Assembly: GCA_964580315.1 (NCBI GenBank)
Contig: CAZOKH010000095.1
Location: forward strand, 1 to 12,625
DNA: 12,625 nt
Source: CAZOKH01 sp964580315
GTDB lineage: Bacteria > Chloroflexota > Anaerolineae > Anaerolineales > Anaerolineaceae
Direction: 5' to 3'
The position numbers and the translations under genes are program-made. The notes beneath the pieces are model-generated. The model saw nothing but the letters and a program-made list of their open reading frames with translations, was not told where the DNA came from and did no database searches. Shown here piece by piece: positions 6,462 through 12,625 of the stretch (positions are counted from its first letter, which is position 1; each line of letters opens with the position of its first letter).

Positions 6462-6488
6462 GACATTAATTTTACTTCGTGATATTCT
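6460..6488 (+). promoter_or_regulatory. Promoter of the SorC-family regulator gene
   Basis: A perfect -35 TTGACA (6460-6465), 17-base spacer and TATTCT (6483-6488) as the -10 box. The start point would be near 6495, giving a leader of about 75 bases that includes the palindrome at 6517-6530. For the divergent amidase I found no convincing promoter in the same gap. Confidence 0.65.
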
Positions 6489-6516
6489 TTTCATGTAAGA
6501 AATAAATTTTAACAAC

Positions 6517-6530
6517 TGAAATTAATTTCA
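6517..6530. promoter_or_regulatory. Perfect 14-bp palindrome, probable operator
   Basis: TGAAATTAATTTCA is perfectly self-complementary and lies about 22 bases downstream of the predicted start point and 39 bases before the regulator start codon. As it has no loop it suits a dimeric DNA-binding protein rather than an RNA hairpin. Autoregulation by the SorC-family protein is the simplest reading, but is inferred from position only. Confidence 0.5.
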
Positions 6531-6569
6531 CTCCCGCGTCTTAAATCAACTAACTGGATCGCAGCGCTC

Positions 6570-7571
6570 ATGCAAAATTTTTTTGAAGATTACAGCTCTG
6601 CTCGTCTTATCAGCCGGATTCTGTCCATGTATTACCTGGAAAATATAAACCAGGCAGAGATTGGAAAAGAATTAGGTCTATCAACCGCCAAAGTGAACCG
6701 CCTGATAAAACAGGCACGAACTCAAGGGTTGATCGAAATTCGCCTGCATACACCGTTTCAACATTTGTTTGAACTGGAACGAAAATTGGAGAAATATACC
6801 CATTTGCAGGAAGCGGTTGTGATTCCCAAGCTGGCGGCTGATAAAGAAACAACACTTCAGCGTCTGGGCAAAGCTGCTGCTGATTATTTTTTGGAACATT
6901 TGCATGATGGTGATGTGGTTTGTTTGAGTGGTGGTGAAGCCATTTTTAACATGGTAAACGCCATTGAAACGGACCGGCGGTACGATGTGTGTGTGATCCC
7001 GGCTATTGGCGGCGTGCAGGGACGCTATTACGCCGATGTAAATTTCCTGGCAGCCGAACTGGCCAAAAGAATTGGCGGCATTTCGTACGAATTACATGCT
7101 CCGGCTATCGTCGATACCACATTTGAACGCGATGCCTTGTTCTCTTTGCGCCATGTGAAAGAAATTGTTGATATGGCGCGCAGGGCAACCATTGCACTGG
7201 TGGGTGTTGGTTCCCTGATTCCCGAAACGTCCAGCTATTTTCAGTTCACTGCCGTGTCTCAAGAAGAGATGCATAACATCATTGAAGAGAACCATGGGGT
7301 GGGCCAGGTTCTGGCGCATGTGTTTGATGTCGATGGCAATGAATGTGCCCAGGAGTACAGCAGCCGGTTGATTGGAATGAATTTGGAAGACCTGAAAAAA
7401 ATTCCCATGATTATTGGTATAGCCGGCCTCGGGCACAAAGTCAGTTCTGTCTATGGGGCTTTGTGTGGTGGGTATTTGAAAACCCTGGTAACAGATGAGG
7501 AGGTAGCACTGGGCGTTATTCGCATGTTTGAAGAGAGAAATATGCCGGTGCGGCAGCCAACGCTGCCTTAA
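6570..7571 (+). CDS. SorC-family sugar-responsive transcriptional regulator
   Basis: A 333-residue regulator with the SorC layout. An N-terminal helix-turn-helix covers about residues 26-57 (NQAEIGKELGLSTAKVNRLI, then QGLIEIRL). A sugar-isomerase-like effector domain covers about 63-325, with LSGGEAIFNMV (119-129), IPAIGGVQG (143-151), a GVGS turn (212-215) and GIAGLGHK near the end. Family members (SorC, B. subtilis DeoR, CggR) bind phosphorylated sugars and usually control an adjacent uptake or catabolic operon. The start ATG 6570 has only a poor ribosome binding site (GGA at 6556-6558); no upstream in-frame start exists before stops, and starting at Met20 would cut into the helix before the HTH. 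The gene lies between the divergent amidase gene and the ABC importer operon, its likely targets. Confidence 0.9.
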   Translation: MQNFFEDYSSARLISRILSMYYLENINQAEIGKELGLSTAKVNRLIKQARTQGLIEIRLHTPFQHLFELERKLEKYTHLQEAVVIPKLAADKETTLQRLGKAAADYFLEHLHDGDVVCLSGGEAIFNMVNAIETDRRYDVCVIPAIGGVQGRYYADVNFLAAELAKRIGGISYELHAPAIVDTTFERDALFSLRHVKEIVDMARRATIALVGVGSLIPETSSYFQFTAVSQEEMHNIIEENHGVGQVLAHVFDVDGNECAQEYSSRLIGMNLEDLKKIPMIIGIAGLGHKVSSVYGALCGGYLKTLVTDEEVALGVIRMFEERNMPVRQPTLP

Positions 7572-7741
7572 CTCTTTGTTTGCTGTTGGCGTAACCTTTA
7601 TTGGTATCTGTCTATCGAAAATTGCGCCAAACCTGTGATTGGAAAGGAGGAAGGAAGAAGAAGAGAACCTTTACCGTAGTTGCCAACCAACTTGTATTAG
7701 AAAGACTGTTAACCAACTAGTGATACTCAAGGAGGAACTGC
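7572..7741 (+). promoter_or_regulatory. 170-base leader between regulator and ABC operon, with two Shine-Dalgarno sequences
   Basis: AAGGAGG at 7729-7735 serves the solute-binding protein start at 7742. A second, equally strong AAAGGAGG at 7643-7650 sits in a purine-rich run and has no ATG, GTG or TTG at usable distance. AACCAACT is repeated with a 26-bp period (7685-7692, 7711-7718). TGTTAACC (7707-7714) is the inverse of GGTTAACA at 6387-6394 in the divergent region. I find no convincing -35/-10 pair and no terminator, so transcription may run through from the regulator gene. Confidence 0.4.
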
Positions 7742-9163
7742 ATGAAACAAATAAGATATGCCATCATTGCTTTGCTGGTGCTGGTGTTTGTTGTGACAGC
7801 CTGCGCCCCTGCCGCCCCGGCTGCTGCCCCGGCTGAAGAAGCCCCCGCCGCTGAAGCGCCTGCTGCTGAAGAAGCACCCGCTGCTGAAGCTGCCCCGGCT
7901 GGTGAGTTTAACTGGAGAGCCTATGAGGGCGAAACCCTTAACCTGCTGATGGTGAAGCATCCTTTTGCCAACACCATGGAAGAGCGACTGCCTCAGTTTA
8001 AAGAACTTACCGGAATTGATGTCACTCTTGAATATGTACCCGAAGAGACATATTTCGATAAACTCACTACCGTTTTCGCCGGACAATCAGATGCTTATGA
8101 TGCCTATATGACCGGTTCTTACATGGTCTGGCAGTATTCACCTGCCGGTTACATGGAGCCCCTGGATGATTATCTGGCTGATCCTTCCAAAACACCCGCT
8201 GATTACGATGTGGATGACATTTACCCCTTCTTGCTGAAAGATATGCGCTGGAGCGGTGTAGATGGCGACCCGACCGGTACCGGAAACCTGTATGCCCTGC
8301 CCTGGGGTTTTCATACCAGCAACCTGATCTACCGCAAATCCATTCTTCAAGAATGCGGTGTTGAAGTTCCATCAGACCTGGAAGAATTGTATGCGGCTGG
8401 TTTGAAATTGAAAGAATGCAAACCCGATATGATCCCGCTGGCCGTGCGCGGCACCCGCGGTTGGGCCACCATTCACCCGTCGGTCATGTCCTGGTTCACC
8501 TCCTACGGCGGCAAGGACTTTGAAATGGTTGACGGCAAATTGCAGTGCGCCCTCAACAAGAACCCCGAAGCGGTTGCAGCCACCGAACTGTGGGGCAAAA
8601 TCATCCGCGAAATTGCCCAGCCCAACTATGCTGACTACACCTGGTACGATGTGGCCAACAGCTTCACCCAGGGTCAGGCAGTCATGTTCTATGACGCCGA
8701 TATCATTGGCTACTTCAATCGCGAAAGCTCAGAGTTCCCGGATGACTGGGGTCTGGCTCCTCCTCCTGGAAAACCCGGTGGAGACCCAACGGCTAACGAA
8801 TGGATCTGGGCGATTGGCATGAATTCCTTCTCCAAGAAGAAAGATGCCGCCTGGTTGTGGATGGTTTGGAGCACGATGCCCGACTTCGTTCTGGATGCGG
8901 CAGTCAATGGTTTGACTGTTGATCCTCCTCGCGCCTCAACCTGGGAATCCAAAGAATGGCAGGATCACATTGCGCCGTTCACCGGATATGTGGATACCTG
9001 GAAAGCCATTGAGCCTTACACCAAAGTGTATTACACACCACAGGCTGCTTTCTTTGAGGCAACCACCGAATTATCTGCTGCTCTGCAAGAGATCCATGCT
9101 GGTAAATCGGCTCAGGAAGCGTTGGACGAAGCCTGCAAACGTATTGACGAGTCTTTAGAGTAA
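7742..9163 (+). CDS. ABC transporter solute-binding lipoprotein (CUT1 / UgpB-MalE type)
   Basis: A 473-residue extracytoplasmic receptor for a sugar or polyol importer. A basic start (MKQIR), a hydrophobic segment (residues 7-18) and the lipobox VTAC put the lipid-modified Cys at residue 21. Residues 22-55 are a disordered Ala/Pro/Glu tether containing an 11-residue tandem repeat, a style common in Chloroflexota lipoproteins. From about residue 58 the protein is a group 1 extracellular solute-binding domain, including LPQFKELTGIDVTLEYVP, ALPWGFHTSNLIYRKSIL (about 185-202), then a CGVEVPSDLEELY segment and a Trp-rich C-terminal lobe (NEWIWAIGMNSF, WLWMVWS). Aromatic residues suggest stacking on a carbohydrate, but the ligand is unknown. 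AAGGAGG (7729-7735) lies 6 bases before ATG 7742. It heads the transporter operon and is followed by a strong stem-loop. Confidence 0.92.
   Translation: MKQIRYAIIALLVLVFVVTACAPAAPAAAPAEEAPAAEAPAAEEAPAAEAAPAGEFNWRAYEGETLNLLMVKHPFANTMEERLPQFKELTGIDVTLEYVPEETYFDKLTTVFAGQSDAYDAYMTGSYMVWQYSPAGYMEPLDDYLADPSKTPADYDVDDIYPFLLKDMRWSGVDGDPTGTGNLYALPWGFHTSNLIYRKSILQECGVEVPSDLEELYAAGLKLKECKPDMIPLAVRGTRGWATIHPSVMSWFTSYGGKDFEMVDGKLQCALNKNPEAVAATELWGKIIREIAQPNYADYTWYDVANSFTQGQAVMFYDADIIGYFNRESSEFPDDWGLAPPPGKPGGDPTANEWIWAIGMNSFSKKKDAAWLWMVWSTMPDFVLDAAVNGLTVDPPRASTWESKEWQDHIAPFTGYVDTWKAIEPYTKVYYTPQAAFFEATTELSAALQEIHAGKSAQEALDEACKRIDESLE
7832..7897 (+). repeat. 33-nt tandem repeat in the lipoprotein tether
   Basis: Two in-frame copies (7832-7864, 7865-7897) encode AEEAPAAEAPA and AEEAPAAEAAP, residues 31-41 and 42-52 of the solute-binding protein. 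The copies differ mostly at codon third positions. Such units can expand or contract by slippage, changing the length of the tether between the membrane anchor and the binding domain. Confidence 0.75.
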
Positions 9164-9181
9164 TGTTTTCTCGGTAACATT

Positions 9182-9214
9182 GGGGAATTGGAAGTGAATA
9201 ACTTCCAATTCCCC
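9182..9214 (+). other. Perfect 14-bp stem-loop between binding protein and first permease
   Basis: GGGGAATTGGAAGT (9182-9195) pairs without mismatch with ACTTCCAATTCCCC (9201-9214) around a GAATA loop. The next T-run (9228-9232) starts 13 bases after the stem, too far for a standard terminator. By analogy with malE-malF type gaps it probably blocks 3' exonucleases or causes partial termination, so that the binding protein is made in excess over the permeases. A TATAAT at 9220-9225 lacks a -35 partner. Confidence 0.8.
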
Positions 9215-9254
9215 GGCTCTATAATCCTTTTTGATCAAGGATAAAGGAAACCGC

Positions 9255-10187
9255 ATGAGTACAAATAGCCTTGCGAACCCAGTATCAGAACCTGAACTAG
9301 CACCTCTCAATCCAATATCTACCAAAGAAAAGTGGGCGCCTTTCCTGATTCTCGGACCGGCTTTGATTACAGTCGGGATTGTTATGATCCCGTTCCTTAT
9401 CAGCGTTTATTATTCGATGACCAACTATCGCCTGACGCGCCCGGATATCGATTTTGTATGGTTCAGAAATTATGCCCGCATATTGTCGTCGAGCACATTT
9501 TGGAATTCAGTAAAAGTAACATTCACCTACGCATTTCTGGCAGTGTCCATTGAGACGCTTCTTGGCATCGTCATTGCGTTCTTACTCAATACAGAAACGT
9601 TCATGGCCAAGGTATTTAAACCGTTTTTGTTGATGCCGCTGATGATCGCTCCATTAATCTCAACATTAATCTGGCGCTTGATGATGAGCCCAGAATTTGG
9701 CGTACTGAATTATTTTCTCAGTTTCTTCGGTCAACGGAATTTCCCCTGGGCTACATCTCCTGATACAGCGATGTTCACCGTGCTGCTGGTTGAAGTGTGG
9801 ACTTTTACACCGTTTATTGCTTTGCTGGTGCTGGCAGGTTTAAAAGCCCTGCCGCGCGAACCGTTTGAGGCCGCACTGGTGGATGGTTCTTCCAAATGGT
9901 TTACGCTGAAAAATATTACCTTTCCATTGTTAACCCCCTATATTGCGATTGCAGTCATCTTCCGGCTCATCGATTCATTGCGCCAATTTGATATTGTGTT
10001 TGGCATGACCAAGGGCGGCCCTGGCGACACACTGATGAATTTCCAGGTGTACGGTTACACCTCAACATTTATGTATATGAAACCGGCTGAAGGTTTGACT
10101 TACATTATCATCAACTGGATCATTATTTATGTGATCAGCCAGTACATGGTCAAATATCTTAATAAAGTTCAGAGCCGTATTTCGTAG
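9255..10187 (+). CDS. ABC transporter permease, MalF/UgpA type
   Basis: A 310-residue inner-membrane permease of the binding-protein-dependent sugar importer family. A 28-residue cytoplasmic N-terminus is followed by about six membrane segments (roughly residues 29-51, 85-111, 120-143, 171-197, 226-249, 281-302). The EAA coupling loop, which docks on the ATPase, is seen as EAALVDGSSKWFTLKNITFP (205-224), with the conserved Glu-Ala-Ala, Gly and final Pro. ATG 9255 follows AAAGGA (9243-9248) with a 6-base spacer; the in-frame TTG at 9231 lies in the T-run after the stem-loop and is rejected. It is the first of two permeases, the second beginning 22 bases later, and together they form the heterodimeric channel. 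Confidence 0.93.
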   Translation: MSTNSLANPVSEPELAPLNPISTKEKWAPFLILGPALITVGIVMIPFLISVYYSMTNYRLTRPDIDFVWFRNYARILSSSTFWNSVKVTFTYAFLAVSIETLLGIVIAFLLNTETFMAKVFKPFLLMPLMIAPLISTLIWRLMMSPEFGVLNYFLSFFGQRNFPWATSPDTAMFTVLLVEVWTFTPFIALLVLAGLKALPREPFEAALVDGSSKWFTLKNITFPLLTPYIAIAVIFRLIDSLRQFDIVFGMTKGGPGDTLMNFQVYGYTSTFMYMKPAEGLTYIIINWIIIYVISQYMVKYLNKVQSRIS

Positions 10188-10209
10188 TTTTTATAAAGGA
10201 AAACCTGCG

Positions 10210-11088
10210 ATGAATCAGATTGAAATTAAAGAAAAGAAAAACTGGTGGTCAATCATCGGCGCGAACCTGGCTTTGATTGTGATTTTTGCCTTTTTCCTGT
10301 TCCCCATCCTGTGGATGGTGGGGATGTCGTTTAAGACCATTGAAGATATTCTTTCCTGGCCACCCAAATTCATCTTCACACCAACATTTGATAATTACCG
10401 TGCGATTATCACCTCAACCATTGAACAGCGGGGTGTGGGGAAAATTCCCATCGATTTCATGCCCAGTTTCTGGCACACGTTGATCATCAGCTCGGTATCT
10501 GTGCTGGTTTCGGTGTTGCTGGGTGTGCCTGCCTCTTATGCACTGAGCCGCTTCAAATTCAAAGGACGCGACGATATTTCTTTCACCTTTCTGAGCTTCC
10601 GTTTTGGCCCTGAATTGCTGGTGATTATCCCCATCTACTTCATTTTCCAGAAAATTGGGTTAATGGGAACCTACGTTGGATTGATCTGGGTTTACCAGTT
10701 AATTACCATGCCCATGATTATCTGGATTATGAAAAGTTATGTGGATGATGTGCCGGTGGATTTTGAGGACGCCTGTGTGGTGGATGGTTATCCACGCTGG
10801 AAGGCGGTGCTTCGTATTGTGCTGCCCATCATTCGACCGGGCATTGCAGCATCGGCGCTGCTGGCATTTATTTATGCCTGGAATAACTTCTTGTTCTCCC
10901 TGGTTTTGGGTTCCACGAATACCAGCACCATTACCCTGTCAGCCATGAAGTTTATTTCTGCTGAAGCGCTGCGCTATGGCATTATGTCGGCTGGTATTGT
11001 GATCTCCTTCCTCCCGATTCTGGCGTTCTCGGTCTTTGCTCAACGCTACTTCGTGCGCGGTTTGAGCATGGGCGCCATCAAACGGTAA
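10210..11088 (+). CDS. ABC transporter permease, MalG/UgpE type
   Basis: A 292-residue permease, partner of the one upstream. About six membrane segments are visible (near residues 14-36, 88-112, 124-147, 153-174, 211-232, 258-278). The coupling loop is EDACVVDGYPRWKAVLRIVLP (186-206 without its last residues being unusual): Asp replaces the first Ala of EAA, a common variant in this group, and the Gly and Pro are kept. The C-terminus FVRGLSMGAIK is the typical MalG-type ending. ATG 10210 follows AAAGGA (10195-10200) with a 9-base spacer. The first ATPase gene begins 24 bases downstream, in line with one operon. The ligand cannot be derived from it. Confidence 0.93.
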   Translation: MNQIEIKEKKNWWSIIGANLALIVIFAFFLFPILWMVGMSFKTIEDILSWPPKFIFTPTFDNYRAIITSTIEQRGVGKIPIDFMPSFWHTLIISSVSVLVSVLLGVPASYALSRFKFKGRDDISFTFLSFRFGPELLVIIPIYFIFQKIGLMGTYVGLIWVYQLITMPMIIWIMKSYVDDVPVDFEDACVVDGYPRWKAVLRIVLPIIRPGIAASALLAFIYAWNNFLFSLVLGSTNTSTITLSAMKFISAEALRYGIMSAGIVISFLPILAFSVFAQRYFVRGLSMGAIKR

Positions 11089-11112
11089 CAGCGCGGAAAG
11101 GACGAGAATATT

Positions 11113-12216
11113 ATGGCTCGAATAGCTTTGAAAAATGTAACCGTAGACTATGGTGCTACGGTGGCCTTGAAGAATATTTCCTTTGAAACCGAAGACGGAG
11201 AGTTCCTGGTTATTTTAGGACCGGCGGGTGCAGGCAAAACCACCACTTTAAAAGTGGCTGCCGGTTTGATTAAACCCACCCGCGGGCGCGTGTTCATGGA
11301 CGGCGAGGATGTGACGGACAAACCTGGCAACCTGCGCAACGTTGCCATGACCTTTGAAGATTATGCGTTATACCCCACCTTTTCGGTGCGTCAGAACCTG
11401 GAAAACCCGTTTGGGGCAATGGAAAATCCCCCTTCCAAGGCAGATCAGGAAGCAAAAATAATGGAAGTGGCCAAAATGCTGCAAATTGACCACCTGCTTG
11501 ACCGGCGCGTTGATCAAATGAGCGGCGGCCAAAAGCAGCGTGTTTCACTGGCGCGCAGCATGGTGCGCCAGCCGCAGATATTTCTGTTTGATGAACCGTT
11601 GTCACACGTAGATGCGAAAATTCGCCACGCCATGCGCGCCGAATTGCACCGCCTGGCATCGGTCATGGCAACCACGACCATCTATGTGACGCATGATTAT
11701 GTTGAAGCACTGTCTCTGGGCGACCGCATTATCGTGATTGACAAGGGAGAGATCCGGCAAATTGGAACCCCGCATGAGATTTACCATAAACCTTCTTGCG
11801 AGTTTGTCGCCAATGTGGTCGGGCAGCCCAACATCAACATCTATCCGTTTCTGGTAAAACAGGAGGATGGAAACCTGTTGGTGGAATTGAAAGATACGCC
11901 TGAATGCAAGTTTTCTCCCATTGGCGAAGCGGGCAGTGTGCTGGCCAAACATGTCGGCGAGTTGGTTCGCATCGGCTTCCGGCCTCAAGACATCCGCTAT
12001 TCCTTAACGCCAATCAACAGCCACGCATTTTCCACCAAAATCGAACTTTACGAATTGTGGGGCAGGCGCGGTATGGTGATGGCGCTGCTGGGTGAACATG
12101 AAATGCGTGTGCTGACGGATACCGATACAAGAATTGATATTGGCAGTCAAATCTGGCTGGATTTGTCCAACGCGCCGTTATACCTATTTGATGAGTCGGG
12201 CAATCAATTGGCCTGA
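11113..12216 (+). CDS. ABC transporter ATP-binding protein, MalK/UgpC type (first of two)
   Basis: A 367-residue cytoplasmic ATPase, normal for the MalK/UgpC group. Walker A is GPAGAGKTT (residues 36-44), the signature MSGGQKQRV (136-144), Walker B IFLFDEP (156-162), the D-loop SHVDAK where SNLDAK is usual, and the switch His194 in YVTHD. The Q-loop reads MTFEDYALYP (79-88): Glu82 stands where Gln is expected. Residues from about 235 form the C-terminal regulatory OB/TOBE region, with VRIGFRPQDI. ATG 11113 has AAAGGA (11096-11101) upstream. A second, different ATPase gene begins 12 bases after the stop, so the transporter probably uses an ATPase heterodimer. The P-loop Ser-to-Ala change (GPAG rather than GPSG) is mild; the enzyme looks active. 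Confidence 0.93.
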   Translation: MARIALKNVTVDYGATVALKNISFETEDGEFLVILGPAGAGKTTTLKVAAGLIKPTRGRVFMDGEDVTDKPGNLRNVAMTFEDYALYPTFSVRQNLENPFGAMENPPSKADQEAKIMEVAKMLQIDHLLDRRVDQMSGGQKQRVSLARSMVRQPQIFLFDEPLSHVDAKIRHAMRAELHRLASVMATTTIYVTHDYVEALSLGDRIIVIDKGEIRQIGTPHEIYHKPSCEFVANVVGQPNINIYPFLVKQEDGNLLVELKDTPECKFSPIGEAGSVLAKHVGELVRIGFRPQDIRYSLTPINSHAFSTKIELYELWGRRGMVMALLGEHEMRVLTDTDTRIDIGSQIWLDLSNAPLYLFDESGNQLA

Positions 12217-12228
12217 GTGGAGGATATC

Positions 12229-12625
12229 GTGGCAAGTGTAACTTTAGAGAACGTATGGAAGATTTATAACCACGGGCAAAAGAATGCCGTTGAGGCTGTG
12301 CGCGATGTCAATCTGACCGTTCAGGATGGCGAATTTATTGCTTTTTTGGGACCATCTGGTTGCGGCAAAACATCCATTCTGCGCATGATTGCCGGTTTGG
12401 AGCATATTTCACGCGGTGCAATTCGTATAGGCGATATCGTTGTAAATAACCTGACCCCTGATCAGCGCAATATCGCCATGGCGTTTGAAACCTATGCCCT
12501 TTATCCGCACATGAATGTGCGTGAAAACATGAGTTTTTGTTTGCGCGCACGCAACTGGGAAACGGAGAAGATTGACGCCCGTGTGAATGAGGTGGCGCGG
12601 GCATTGCATATTGAGAATCTGTTAG
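12229..12625 (+). CDS. ABC transporter ATP-binding protein, MalK/UgpC type (second of two, 3' truncated by window)
   Basis: The first 132 codons of a second ATPase, open to the window edge. It starts with GTG at 12229, supported by GGAGG (12219-12223) 5 bases upstream and a normal MalK-type N-terminus (ASVTLENVWKIY). Walker A is GPSGCGKTS (residues 41-49). The Q-loop reads MAFETYALYPHMNV (84-97), with Glu87 in place of Gln, the same change as in the first ATPase. An insertion-free helical region follows. The signature, Walker B and switch histidine lie beyond the window. It differs clearly in sequence from the upstream ATPase, so the pair is not a recent duplication. It should form a heterodimer with it beneath the two permeases. 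Confidence 0.9.
   Translation, partial: MASVTLENVWKIYNHGQKNAVEAVRDVNLTVQDGEFIAFLGPSGCGKTSILRMIAGLEHISRGAIRIGDIVVNNLTPDQRNIAMAFETYALYPHMNVRENMSFCLRARNWETEKIDARVNEVARALHIENLL

Noticed and set aside
7586..7630. TTGGCG/CGCCAA pairing after the regulator gene as its terminator
   Set aside because: Only 6 bp, a 33-base loop and no T-run.
7639..7836. 65-codon plus-strand frame with a TTG start ahead of the binding protein
   Set aside because: It overlaps the signal peptide region out of frame, and the strong Shine-Dalgarno sequence lies inside it rather than before its start.
7727..8086. Gly/Ser-rich 119-codon minus-strand frame opposite the lipoprotein tether
   Set aside because: The Gly/Ser repeats are just the reverse complement of the Ala/Glu/Pro codon repeat.
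9220..9225. TATAAT before the first permease gene as an internal promoter
   Set aside because: There is no -35-like hexamer at 16-18 bases upstream; that position is within the hairpin loop and arm.
11602..11988. 128-codon minus-strand frame inside the first ATPase gene
   Set aside because: It is a shadow of an intact ATPase frame with no motif of its own.
1..12625. tRNA, rRNA, CRISPR array, transposase or attachment site
   Set aside because: Reading both strands shows no cloverleaf, no regularly spaced repeats, and no transposase or integrase motif.

Overview
The window looks like chromosomal DNA of an Anaerolineae-like member of the Chloroflexota. The main pointers are a lipoprotein solute-binding protein whose lipobox cysteine is followed by a long Ala/Pro/Glu tether, a leuC-leuD-cimA-leuB gene order, and A+T-flanked terminators of the ACCCTAAAGGT type. 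This placement is inference from style and gene order, not from a marker gene. All genes look intact except those cut by the window edges. I see no RNA gene, CRISPR array, insertion sequence or phage gene.

Region 1 (1-4616) is branched-chain amino acid synthesis on the plus strand: the 3' end of leuC, then leuD, cimA and leuB, closely spaced and probably one transcript. A separate unit with its own promoter holds ilvE and ends in an intrinsic terminator. LeuCD and LeuB serve the leucine pathway. With CimA in the same cluster they can also turn pyruvate and acetyl-CoA into 2-oxobutanoate, which is the threonine-independent (citramalate) route to isoleucine. IlvE does the last transamination.

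Region 2 (4640-5457) is a two-gene unit with a strong extended -10 promoter. It encodes a free-standing 90-residue lipoyl domain and a 116-residue single-domain cupin, and ends at a strong terminator. No dehydrogenase gene lies nearby, so the partner of the lipoyl domain is unknown. This is the least explained part of the window.

Region 3 (5425-7571) is a divergent pair: an acetamidase/formamidase-family gene on the minus strand and a SorC-family regulator gene on the plus strand. They are separated by 227 A+T-rich bases with a consensus -35 element, a long-spaced inverted repeat and a perfect 14-bp palindrome. The last codons of the amidase gene are also the terminator hairpin of the lipoyl-cupin unit.

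Region 4 (7742-12625) is a CUT1-type ABC importer operon: lipoprotein solute-binding protein, perfect 14-bp stem-loop, two permeases, and two different MalK-like ATPases (the second runs off the window). Both ATPases have Glu where the Q-loop Gln is expected. The SorC regulator next to it suggests control by a phosphorylated sugar or polyol metabolite, but the substrate cannot be read from the sequence.
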